Below, piece after piece: positions 17,977 through 25,173 of a DNA stretch of 45,351 nucleotides (position 1 is the first letter of the stretch; the number at the start of each line of letters is the position of its first letter). The stretch lies in contig JAILAB010000059.1 of NCBI GenBank assembly GCA_024681855.1, positions 1 through 45,351 on the forward strand, written 5' to 3'. The notes beneath the pieces are model-generated. The model was not told the origin of the DNA. It worked only from the letters and a program-made list of their open reading frames with translations, and did not search any database. Made by a program: the position numbers and the translations under genes. The stretch is from Elusimicrobiales bacterium (GTDB lineage Bacteria > Elusimicrobiota > Elusimicrobia > Elusimicrobiales > UBA9959).

Positions 17977-18112
17977 ATTCTTATTTTAGCAATTTTATTT
18001 ATTGCATATTCAATAGGAAAAGTTTAAAAAGCAATTCGTGCAAACGTAATTTAAATGTTTTTCTGCTTTCGCATTGCAGGCTGGGAAAATTTCATTGTAG
18101 GACTTTCGGCCC

Positions 18113-18141
18113 TTCCTGAAAAAACTTTTTAGTGTTATAAT
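18113..18141 (+). promoter_or_regulatory. Probable promoter for the RNase-barstar pair
   Basis: A perfect -10 box TATAAT at 18136-18141 lies 17 bases from a weak -35 box TTCCTG at 18113-18118. The -10 ends about 40 bases before the RNase start. Confidence 0.55.
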
Positions 18142-18181
18142 TCTAGTAAAGTCTGAACTCAAAATTAAAAAAGGATTGAAT

Positions 18182-18772
18182 ATGAAACATTTAAAGAAAC
18201 TTCTGGCTTTGGCTCTGGCTGTAATGCTTGCTCCGGCTGCCGTAATGGCGGTTAATTCACAAAAAACTGCCGCTAAGCCCGAATCACCCTCTGCTAAGGC
18301 TGTTCTTTCTGGCAAATTTAAGAAGAACTCTGTGGCTGTTCCTGCCCCAGCTGCGGCTGTAGCTGAAGAAGCTGCTCCTGCTGCGCGCGGCCAGTATGAT
18401 TACAATCCTCCGTGTCCTGCTCCGGGAAGGGATATTTATCCTAAAATTGAAGATCAGATCCGCCTTAGCTCTATTTTAGAGCTTATCGGCAAAATTTACA
18501 GGGGCGAGCAGTTGCCATATTCCCATGACGGCATTGTGTTCCAGAACAAAGAAGGCAAGCTGCCGCAGAGGCCTTATGGCTTTTATCATGAATATACTCT
18601 GCTTCCGCCTGGAGCATATCCTTCGCATGTGGTGATCGGAGGCATTGCCTATCCCCTTAGCGAGAAGCTTGGCAAGCGCGGTGCTGAGAGAATTATTATC
18701 GGCGGCGGGCAGCTTATATACTATACTCCGGACCACTACCGCACGTTCATACAGCTGCAGATGGTTTACTGA
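18182..18772 (+). CDS. Secreted guanyl-specific ribonuclease (RNase Sa/barnase type)
   Basis: A 196-residue exported RNase. Residues 1-23 form a signal peptide, and an Ala/Pro-rich linker runs to about residue 70. The RNase domain (about 90-196) closely follows Streptomyces RNase Sa: PYSHDGIVFQNKEG, PYGFYHEYT, AERIIIGGG and YYTPDHYRTF. The catalytic set Glu137, Arg170 and His185 is complete. A start at ATG 18182 is preferred because AAGGA lies 6 bases upstream; a TTG two codons earlier is less likely. The next gene encodes a barstar-family inhibitor. The protein would act outside the cytoplasm on RNA, either as a toxin or as a nutrient enzyme. Confidence 0.88.
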   Translation: MKHLKKLLALALAVMLAPAAVMAVNSQKTAAKPESPSAKAVLSGKFKKNSVAVPAPAAAVAEEAAPAARGQYDYNPPCPAPGRDIYPKIEDQIRLSSILELIGKIYRGEQLPYSHDGIVFQNKEGKLPQRPYGFYHEYTLLPPGAYPSHVVIGGIAYPLSEKLGKRGAERIIIGGGQLIYYTPDHYRTFIQLQMVY

Positions 18773-18798
18773 TTATTTTACTGCAAAAAAACATTATT

Positions 18799-19170
18799 AT
18801 GAAAAAAACCGAAGTTTTTATTAAACTGTCGGAACAGCAGAAGCCGGAAAGCATTTTTCCGGCTTCTGACTGTTTTATAGCTAAAACAGATGGAAAGGCT
18901 GTGCCAGACAAAAACTCCTTAATGAAAGAGCTTGCATCTGTTTTCCGTTTCCCGGGATACTTTGGCGAAAATTGGGATGCTTTGCTTGATTGCCTGCGTT
19001 CTCTGCCGGATGAGCTTGAAGCTGATAATTTTATCCTTGCGGTTAAAGATTATCCTTCTTTTCTTAATTCTTCCTCTGAAGACAAGAAAACATTTGAGGA
19101 GATATTTGCTGAGGCAGCGGTTTTTATAGAAGAAGCGTATAAGAAAAAACTTGTTTTAGCTGAATATTGA
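18799..19170 (+). CDS. Barstar-family ribonuclease inhibitor
   Basis: A 123-residue protein without a signal peptide, so cytoplasmic. The segment YFGENWDALLDCLRSLP is the barstar signature. Asp60 and Asp64 match the two barstar aspartates (35 and 39) that plug the barnase active site. It begins 26 bases after the secreted RNase gene and would protect the producer from the enzyme before export. It is longer than barstar (about 90 residues) because of an N-terminal extension. The ribosome site is weak, which suggests coupling to the RNase gene. Confidence 0.88.
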   Translation: MKKTEVFIKLSEQQKPESIFPASDCFIAKTDGKAVPDKNSLMKELASVFRFPGYFGENWDALLDCLRSLPDELEADNFILAVKDYPSFLNSSSEDKKTFEEIFAEAAVFIEEAYKKKLVLAEY

Positions 19171-19194
19171 TTTTTATGAGCATTTCTTGAACTG

Positions 19195-19219
19195 GCATGT
19201 CTTGAAAAAAAAGACATGC
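19195..19219. promoter_or_regulatory. Inverted repeat over the -35 box, possible operator
   Basis: A perfect 9-bp inverted repeat (GCATGTCTT and AAGACATGC, 7-base A-rich spacer) lies 24 bases after the barstar gene and covers the -35 box of the next promoter. It has no good T run after it, so an operator is at least as likely as a terminator. Confidence 0.5.
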
Positions 19220-19230
19220 TGTTGTATAAT
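19202..19230 (+). promoter_or_regulatory. Strong promoter of the HXS gene cluster
   Basis: TTGAAA at 19202-19207 and TATAAT at 19225-19230 are 17 bases apart, the ideal spacing. A TAGGAG ribosome site follows at 19252-19256, ahead of the ATG at 19267. It is the best promoter seen before the long plus-strand cluster. Confidence 0.75.
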
Positions 19231-19266
19231 TTATATCGTATATCCTAATATTAGGAGCGTGCCGTT

Positions 19267-20457
19267 ATGGAACAGACAAAAGAGATAGTCTTGAAATTGA
19301 AATTTACCGCAAAACATTTGTTTTTGCTTATTGCCCTTGCGCTTTTTGCATGGCGGCCCGGCGTGCTGAATAGCGCTCAAAGCATGACCATGACCAGCTA
19401 TTATCCTGCGCCATACGGCGGATATAATAAGCTGCTTACTACCGGGGCCACATATATCGCAGATGAAAGCCAGGATGTTTCTTTTGGCAGGCACAACGGT
19501 GATTTGGATTTTTGCATTGGCGGTCCGAATTATGGGGAAGATTTTTATTGTGGTGAAAAGGGACGCAGTGTTTCAACTAATTCATATTTCTATGTGTTTG
19601 GTTATACACATCTTGGAAAACCAAAAGATGATCCGTATGGTAGTGGTAATGCCAATATTGACAGCACTAGCAATGTTGGCTCTACAAAAATATATGGAGA
19701 AACAGACATTTCTTATTTGACCGCAAAGGCTTATGTCGGCCGTAATCTTCCGAGCGCAAAGAGAACTGAGTCAGCTAGAGGATTATTTTCTTATGTTCCA
19801 ATTGCTACTAACAAGTGGATATATGTAGGTACTGATGGAGAGTCTACTCATTATCATACTCCTAAACAGCGTTATTCAAGTAATACAAATACGAGCGGTG
19901 CTGGGATTTTGATTGATACTTCTAATTCTGATTCTTCCGGAGGATTGATTTTAATGTCTAATGCTAGAAGCGGTTATATTACTCATACTGGCTCGCATCT
20001 TAGGCTTGGCGGCGCGGATTCTGGTTCTGGTGTCGTTATATTGTCCGGCGGACGTGAAGCTATTTATATTGACACTTCAGACCCTCCTAATACTACTGTA
20101 AACGGCAAGTTAATTGTAAAAAAAGATATAATGTTATCCTCTGATTCAACGAGTGATCATAAACAAACTGTTTCAAAAATCTATAATTTGTGCTATCAGA
20201 TAGAATACGGAAGAGGCGCGACAATAATTAAAAATGGGAAAACTGCGATAGCGAAAACCGGGTGTTCTACGGGGTATAATGCTATAGGATTTATTCCTTT
20301 GAACGGAGGAGAACATGTGTATAATGCGATCGCCTATAATACAGGCACTTATTCTGGGAACCCTATGGTTTATACCCAAGATACGCGTGATATGGTTAGG
20401 GGCTGGCTTACATGCTGTGCTATTGATCTTACTGTGCAAGCTCCTTACCTTCAATAA
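19267..20457 (+). CDS. Secreted surface protein of the TSYYPAPYGGY type
   Basis: A 396-residue exported protein without a named family that I can assign. Residues 17-37 are hydrophobic and end at SAQS, a likely signal-peptide cut. MTSYYPAPYGGYNKL follows at once. Related YYPxPYG motifs occur just after the signal peptide in many secreted fibre-like proteins of Elusimicrobiota and Omnitrophota. The middle is Gly/Ser/Thr-rich and repetitive, with VNGKLIVKKDI resembling tail-fibre or stalk repeats. The C-terminal 90 residues hold four Cys, including a CC pair. It is first in the cluster, 17 to 30 bases before the HxsD-like gene, so it may be the surface partner of the modified peptide. This is inference. 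Confidence 0.55.
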   Translation: MEQTKEIVLKLKFTAKHLFLLIALALFAWRPGVLNSAQSMTMTSYYPAPYGGYNKLLTTGATYIADESQDVSFGRHNGDLDFCIGGPNYGEDFYCGEKGRSVSTNSYFYVFGYTHLGKPKDDPYGSGNANIDSTSNVGSTKIYGETDISYLTAKAYVGRNLPSAKRTESARGLFSYVPIATNKWIYVGTDGESTHYHTPKQRYSSNTNTSGAGILIDTSNSDSSGGLILMSNARSGYITHTGSHLRLGGADSGSGVVILSGGREAIYIDTSDPPNTTVNGKLIVKKDIMLSSDSTSDHKQTVSKIYNLCYQIEYGRGATIIKNGKTAIAKTGCSTGYNAIGFIPLNGGEHVYNAIAYNTGTYSGNPMVYTQDTRDMVRGWLTCCAIDLTVQAPYLQ

Positions 20458-20486
20458 TATTTACTTTTATCTATGTGAGAAAAGAA

Positions 20487-20933
20487 ATGAAGCAATTTGA
20501 TATTGTTGTATCATTAGAAAACTATTCTATTAATGCTATAAGGTATGCGGCATATACTCAAACAAATTATGCTTGGGTTTATTTAAGCTTTGCTGAAAAA
20601 GCCCTTGTCAATGTTCATTTTGTCATGAAAGCAGGGCATGATATTGAAACTGTGAAAAGTGCTTTTCTTCAGGAGCTTGAAGATGAGAAAATAAGAGAAA
20701 AGAGCCGTGCAGTTAATGTGGCAGCTTCAATAGAAATTATTAAGAATGCATTTAAAAATATTAATGTCTCTTTTTTAAAAGAAGAAAAGTCTGTTTTAAC
20801 TAAAAAACAGGAGTTGGAATTAGACAAATTAATTGAAGAGGTAGAAAAGGAACTTCAGTCAGAGATGGAACTTAATAAAAGCGATGATATTAAGCATATA
20901 ACTAAAACATGGGAAGAGACAAATGGAAAATAA
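20487..20933 (+). CDS. hxsD: HxsD-like protein 1, with C-terminal extension
   Basis: A 148-residue protein that fits the small HxsD family of His-Xaa-Ser systems. It has an N-terminal YSINAIRYAAYTQ segment and a core FLQELEDEKIREKSR, then a helix ending EIIKNAF. HxsD proteins show the same plan (F..NELLDYxLRE..., then A...I...AF). A 50-residue charged, Lys/Glu-rich tail is extra. HxsD has no known activity; by analogy with other radical SAM peptide systems it may hold the precursor for the enzyme. An upstream GTG at 20475 is also in frame; ATG 20487 is preferred. It overlaps hxsB by 11 bases. Confidence 0.65.
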   Translation: MKQFDIVVSLENYSINAIRYAAYTQTNYAWVYLSFAEKALVNVHFVMKAGHDIETVKSAFLQELEDEKIREKSRAVNVAASIEIIKNAFKNINVSFLKEEKSVLTKKQELELDKLIEEVEKELQSEMELNKSDDIKHITKTWEETNGK

Positions 20934-22356
20934 ACAACAGAATAAAAAACAAACGCTTCTCTTCCAGCAGTGGAAAAAAAATAAAGATCATGTTCTTCTA
21001 ACAAATGATTTTGGAGGCAGAATTGAATTAAGCGGGAAGTTATTTAATGAGCTTTGTGATAATCCTGATAATATTCCGCAACAATTTTTTGACAATGGTT
21101 TTGTTTCAGAAATGCTGGATTTTGGTAAGCTTGGCCTTTCTTGGCTTAATACTCATTGTAATGTTTGCCTTTCTCCAACTTTGCATATTTTAGTTATGAC
21201 TGCTCGTTGTAATATGCAATGCCTTTATTGTCAGGCGGGGGCACCTGGAAGAAAAAAAGACATGTCATTAGATATGTCTTTGGAAACAGCAAAGAAATGT
21301 GTAGATTTTGCCTTTAAAACGCCTTCTCCTGTTTTGAATTTTGAATTTCAAGGAGGAGAACCTCTTCTTAATTGGAATGTTCTTTCTGAAACAGTGAAGT
21401 ATATTCGTCAAAAAGAAAGCGAATCTGACAAGGATGTTTCCATTTCACTTATATCAAATTTCATTTTAATGGATGAAGAAAAGGCAAATTTCCTATTGCA
21501 GAATGAAGTTTCTATTTGCTCATCATTAGATGGCCCGGAAAATGTTCATAAAAAGAACAGGCATTCTGAGAATGACATATCATATAATATTGTTTGCAAG
21601 TGGCTTAAGTATTTTAATCAAAAATATGATTCTCAGCTTGGAAAAGCTTATAAAATATTTAGGCCCGGAGCAATTATTACTGTTACAAAAAACTCTATTG
21701 GGCATGCAAAAGAAATTATTGATGAATATGTGTCAGCCGGTTTAGAGTCTTTATATATGCGGCCTGTTTCTCAGATAGGCTATGCCGCAGTTAATTGGAA
21801 TAGCATAGGCATCTCTCCGGCAGAATATATTTCTTTATATAAAGAGGCTATCAATTATGTTTTAACCCTTAATAAGAAGGGTGTGTCAATTATTGAAAAA
21901 GCTTGCCAGATTTTTTGTGAGAAAATATTTAACGTTGGCAGCGGCGGCAATTATGACTTGGACTCTCCATGCGGAGCTGGCACCGGGCAAATTGCATATA
22001 ACTATGACGGAAATATTTATACATGTGATGAGGCTAGAATGCTTGCAATGGAAGGAGATGACTTGTTTCGCATAGGCAATGTTAATGATCCTGTTGAAAA
22101 GGTTCTTACAGCGGATGCCGTGCGTGCCTGCAAATATGCATCAGAATTAAATTCTCAGCCTTTATGCTCCCGTTGCGCATATAAGCCATACTGCGGTATT
22201 TGTCCTGTTTTTAATTATGCCACGCAGGGCTCTTTGTTTGGAAATATGGCAACTAATTTTCGTTGTGCAGTAAATAAAGGTCAGATTGATTTTATATTTG
22301 AGCTTATTAAAGATAAGGAAAATGAGGAAATATTAAAAAAATGGATTCAGAGATAG
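20923..22356 (+). CDS. hxsB: HxsB-like radical SAM/SPASM maturase 1
   Basis: A 477-residue radical SAM enzyme of the HxsB type. The SAM cluster motif is Cys96, Cys100 and Cys103. It is followed by FEFQGGEPLLNW, ISNFILMDEEKA, SSLDGPENVHKKNR and the family segment MRPVSQIGYA. The C-terminal SPASM domain is intact: SPCG, then GNIYTCDEARML, then CSRCAYKPYCGICP and a last Cys, seven in all, enough for two auxiliary iron-sulfur clusters. The N-terminal 80 residues resemble a precursor-binding region (VLLTNDFGGRIELSG). Its substrate is expected to be the HxsA-like peptide encoded just downstream. AT-rich like its immediate neighbours. Confidence 0.85.
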   Translation: MENKQQNKKQTLLFQQWKKNKDHVLLTNDFGGRIELSGKLFNELCDNPDNIPQQFFDNGFVSEMLDFGKLGLSWLNTHCNVCLSPTLHILVMTARCNMQCLYCQAGAPGRKKDMSLDMSLETAKKCVDFAFKTPSPVLNFEFQGGEPLLNWNVLSETVKYIRQKESESDKDVSISLISNFILMDEEKANFLLQNEVSICSSLDGPENVHKKNRHSENDISYNIVCKWLKYFNQKYDSQLGKAYKIFRPGAIITVTKNSIGHAKEIIDEYVSAGLESLYMRPVSQIGYAAVNWNSIGISPAEYISLYKEAINYVLTLNKKGVSIIEKACQIFCEKIFNVGSGGNYDLDSPCGAGTGQIAYNYDGNIYTCDEARMLAMEGDDLFRIGNVNDPVEKVLTADAVRACKYASELNSQPLCSRCAYKPYCGICPVFNYATQGSLFGNMATNFRCAVNKGQIDFIFELIKDKENEEILKKWIQR

Positions 22357-22640
22357 AAAAAAATAAAAAAATATTTTTCTCTTTTGATATTTACTCAGAA
22401 GAGGCCTTAAATCTTGCCGCATATATATTTGAAGATAGAATAAAATTTTCTTCTTCAAAAAAAGACAATGGGGCAGAGTTTGTTTTTGATAATTATTCTG
22501 AAAATGATATTAGAGATTTTGTTAATGAGGCGTTAAATCAGCAGTGCAGAATTGATTTGGCAACTGTTACTGGGCCGCTGACGCGTTTTATAGTTACAAA
22601 AGCTTTAATCTCTGGTATGGGCGAGGGAAAAAATGAATAA
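22341..22640 (+). CDS. hxsD: HxsD-like protein 2
   Basis: A 99-residue protein of normal HxsD length. FSFDIYSEEALNLAAYIFEDRI at the start and FVNEALNQQCRIDLA toward the end match the family plan. It overlaps hxsB1 by 16 bases and the next gene by 8, so translation is coupled. Two HxsD proteins flanking one HxsB is unusual. The second may serve another of the three HxsB-like enzymes. Confidence 0.7.
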   Translation: MDSEIEKNKKIFFSFDIYSEEALNLAAYIFEDRIKFSSSKKDNGAEFVFDNYSENDIRDFVNEALNQQCRIDLATVTGPLTRFIVTKALISGMGEGKNE

Positions 22641-23673
22641 ATTTGTCGTTCTATTGATTGTCATTATTATTGGTATTGCTGCTTATGTGAAACTTAATGA
22701 GCCTGCCATTCCTGCTTCTTCTGATAAGCAGCCTAAAGATTCTATATCTATTGAAGCAGATCAGCAGGCCTTGCCTGATTCCGCAAAAGGACTAGTGGAT
22801 GAAATAAAGAGCGGATATGAAAATGAGAACGCTTATCACATGAAAAAAAGCGGCGAGGCTGAGCATAAAGAAATAGAAAAAAGAATAAAAGAGCATGAAA
22901 AGTCATTAGTAAAAGAGGAAGAAGAAGCAAAAAATTATGAACGTAAGCCAGTTGATGAAATACCGATAGAGCTAGGCACATCTGGTTTTTCTTTGCGATG
23001 GCCGTGCAAAACAGCGACTTTTGCGCAAATTGTAGATTCATATGGAAAAGTATGGGGATCTTCATCTATTGCTCCGCATGATAAGCCTTGGTATAATGCA
23101 ATAGCTAATGGGCTGACAGATTATGCAGCATGCCGCACCATCACATCAAATGACATCGCTGTATGCGACAGGCTTCTTATAATGGGTAATGATAGAAATG
23201 AGTTTATAGATACATATAGATCTTGCATGGAAAATACATCATATTTTTATGCTACATTGTTTTCTGTTGAAAAGGGCAAAAGAAGCTTATGTGATTCTTT
23301 TAGAATACCGTTTAATGTAGAGCTATGCTCATTAATAAGAGAAAAAAGAGGCCATGAGCTTTGTGATTCCATAGAAAATATGACCGAGGAATATAAGAAA
23401 TTTTGTTTAGCTTATTTTCCTGCCTCAGAAAGCGATTGTTCGTCTGTTGGCTCTGTTGAGCTAAGGGAAAAATGCGTTAATAATTATAAACTGTACCAGG
23501 CTTTAAAATATGACAATGTGAGGCTGTGTCCTTCAGGACGGTTAGGTGTTGTGTGTGCTGCTTATTTTGTTAAAGATAATGCTCAGTCTTGCGATGTTCA
23601 TATGCAAAGGCTAACAAAAAATTTCTGTAGCGGCGGAAAGTATTCAAATTCTAGAGTACCTAGATTAAAATAG
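22633..23673 (+). CDS. Membrane-anchored Cys-rich periplasmic protein
   Basis: A 346-residue protein that I do not recognise. Residues 3-19 form a single hydrophobic anchor and residues 20-75 look disordered. A charged helical or coiled-coil stretch runs from about 76 to 113. The C-terminal 225 residues contain 14 Cys, an even number that suits disulfides outside the cytoplasm. It lies between hxsD2 and the hxsA-like gene, overlapping the former by 8 bases and ending 9 bases before the latter. A role in receiving, anchoring or crosslinking the Cys-ended HxsA product is possible, but nothing in the sequence proves it. Confidence 0.6.
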   Translation: MNKFVVLLIVIIIGIAAYVKLNEPAIPASSDKQPKDSISIEADQQALPDSAKGLVDEIKSGYENENAYHMKKSGEAEHKEIEKRIKEHEKSLVKEEEEAKNYERKPVDEIPIELGTSGFSLRWPCKTATFAQIVDSYGKVWGSSSIAPHDKPWYNAIANGLTDYAACRTITSNDIAVCDRLLIMGNDRNEFIDTYRSCMENTSYFYATLFSVEKGKRSLCDSFRIPFNVELCSLIREKRGHELCDSIENMTEEYKKFCLAYFPASESDCSSVGSVELREKCVNNYKLYQALKYDNVRLCPSGRLGVVCAAYFVKDNAQSCDVHMQRLTKNFCSGGKYSNSRVPRLK

Positions 23674-23682
23674 GAGTTTATA

Positions 23683-24054
23683 ATGAAAAATACTAAAAAA
23701 AATATAAAAAAATTTCTAAATAGCGAAGAAGGAAGAATTCTAAATTCTGATGTTGTTAAACTAGGCACTACTTTAGGTATTGTTGGAGCTGCATTAAGTG
23801 ATGCTGACACTCTTGCAGTGGCTGGCTCTACAAATCAACACCAAAATTATTTTGGGTATGCAGGAGGCAGTACTACGATATCTCATCGTAATACTTACCT
23901 AACTATATTTGGGCTAAATTTGCATTTTAATGTGTCTAGTTCTGTTCCTAAAAATTCACATTATAGCCATGTTGCTCATAATTCTCATAGTTCTCATAGT
24001 TCTCACAGTTCTCACGGCTCTCATGGTTCCCATGCGCGCGGAGGCTGGTGCTGA
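23683..24054 (+). CDS. hxsA: HxsA-like His-Xaa-Ser repeat precursor peptide
   Basis: A 123-residue small protein, the likely modified substrate. Residues 91-117 are nine consecutive X-X-His triplets; eight are X-Ser-His (NSH, YSH, NSH, three SSH, two GSH) and one is VAH. The sequence then ends ARGGWC. The N-terminus is Lys-rich and reads KKFLNSEEG followed by a hydrophobic stretch (about 26-38), which resembles the leader of Flp/Tad pilins (K...FL..EEG then hydrophobic). A TAGGAG ribosome site lies 6 to 7 bases before the ATG. It sits directly after hxsD-hxsB-hxsD and before a hairpin and the remaining enzyme genes. The HXS family match is strong; the nature of the modification is unknown. 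Confidence 0.85.
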   Translation: MKNTKKNIKKFLNSEEGRILNSDVVKLGTTLGIVGAALSDADTLAVAGSTNQHQNYFGYAGGSTTISHRNTYLTIFGLNLHFNVSSSVPKNSHYSHVAHNSHSSHSSHSSHGSHGSHARGGWC

Positions 24055-24081
24055 AAGCTGTATTGTTTAATTAGAAAGCGG

Positions 24082-24119
24082 AAAAGGAGATGGGTTTCTC
24101 AAGGATGCCCTCTCCTTTT
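24082..24119 (+). promoter_or_regulatory. Hairpin between the precursor gene and the enzyme genes
   Basis: A 9-bp stem (AAAAGGAGA and TCTCCTTTT) is extended by GGG/CCC with one bulged base and ends in a short T run 28 to 65 bases after the hxsA-like stop. It looks like a leaky terminator or mRNA-stabilising hairpin that would give more precursor than enzyme transcript. Confidence 0.6.
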
Positions 24120-24127
24120 ATGATTTT

Positions 24128-25156
24128 ATGGAAGAAAAATTAAAGTCTATAGGTCCTCTTGAAGCGGCTAAGAAATACGGCTGGCCTCTTGACAGGCCTA
24201 AAATATGCGAGCTCGTAATTAATTTCACATGCAATGCCCGCTGCCTGTTCTGTTATAATCCTAATTTTGAGCCTGAGTGGAGCGAAGGCGAGCTTTCTCT
24301 TAAGGAAATTGCCATTTCACTGAAAAAAGGCCGGGAAGAAGGAGCCTGGTTTGCGGATATCCTCGGCGGAGAAGTTACATTGCGCAAGGATTTGCCGGAA
24401 ATCGCCCGCCTTGCCCGAAAGATGGGATATACTGCCGTTCAAATAACTACTAACGGGCTTCTTCTCTCGGATTATGATTATGCGAAAAGGCTTGTTGATG
24501 CCGGCATAAATGTTTTTCGCATGTCACTGCATTCCAGCCGTGAAATGCTAAGCGATAAAATCACAGGCGTTCCAGGCGGATTTAAAAAAACCGTAAAGGC
24601 ATTGGAAAATGTGATTAAGCTTGGCTGCCGAGCGGGAATTAACAATGTGATAATCCCTCTGAATTATAAATATTTGCCGGAGCTTCCGCTGCTAGTTACA
24701 GGCCGCCTTGGCATAGACGCATATCTTTTTATTTCTCCGCATTATCTTGGAGCCATGAAAACCAATGGCGACATTTACAAAATCCAGTATAAAGATTATG
24801 TGCCGTATCTTCGCAAGGCCATGCGGTATTTTGAAAAAAACAACATAGTTCTGGAAAGCGCATGTCTTAGCAATTTTGTTCCATGCGTATTGCCTGAGTA
24901 TGCCAACCTTATGGCAGAGTGGAAATACCAGAAAAGGGATGACCTGCTTTTTGTGCCTAATGAAGATCCAATGCGCGTATATGAGATGAAGGCAAGCCAG
25001 CGCATGAAGGTAAAACGCTGTGAGGAATGCGCATATTTCAAGTCATGCATGGGCTTTGAGCGGGAATATTATAATTATTTCGGCGGCAGCGAATTTGTCC
25101 CATTGAAAGAAATTCCAAAGGAATTTCCTCTTAAGGCATGTTTTAGCAGTGACTGA
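24128..25156 (+). CDS. Radical SAM protein, HxsC-related short form
   Basis: A 342-residue radical SAM enzyme. The SAM cluster motif is Cys35, Cys39 and Cys42. LGGEVTLRKDL stands where GGEP is usual, with Pro replaced by Val. TTNGLLLSD and MSLHSS follow. The C-terminal part carries SNFVPCVLPE, then CEECAYFKSCMGFEREY, a Cys pattern for one auxiliary cluster, and FGGSEFVPL. The same plan recurs in four other proteins of the cluster and in the HxsC-like enzyme. It is the first gene after the hairpin and probably acts on the same peptide. The exact chemistry is unknown. Confidence 0.75.
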   Translation: MEEKLKSIGPLEAAKKYGWPLDRPKICELVINFTCNARCLFCYNPNFEPEWSEGELSLKEIAISLKKGREEGAWFADILGGEVTLRKDLPEIARLARKMGYTAVQITTNGLLLSDYDYAKRLVDAGINVFRMSLHSSREMLSDKITGVPGGFKKTVKALENVIKLGCRAGINNVIIPLNYKYLPELPLLVTGRLGIDAYLFISPHYLGAMKTNGDIYKIQYKDYVPYLRKAMRYFEKNNIVLESACLSNFVPCVLPEYANLMAEWKYQKRDDLLFVPNEDPMRVYEMKASQRMKVKRCEECAYFKSCMGFEREYYNYFGGSEFVPLKEIPKEFPLKACFSSD

Positions 25157-25173
25157 TTTATATGGAGCTGCTT

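Noticed and set aside
18182-19170. Type II toxin-antitoxin pair
   Set aside because: The RNase has a signal peptide and RNase Sa residues, so it is an exported enzyme with a barstar rather than an intracellular toxin.
23953-24033. CRISPR-like or tandem DNA repeat
   Set aside because: It is a coding 9-base codon repeat (X-Ser-His); there are no spacers and no cas genes.
23683-24054. His-rich metal-binding protein or nickel chaperone
   Set aside because: The regular X-Ser-His triplets, the GGWC end and the placement among HxsB/C/D-like genes fit an HXS precursor better.
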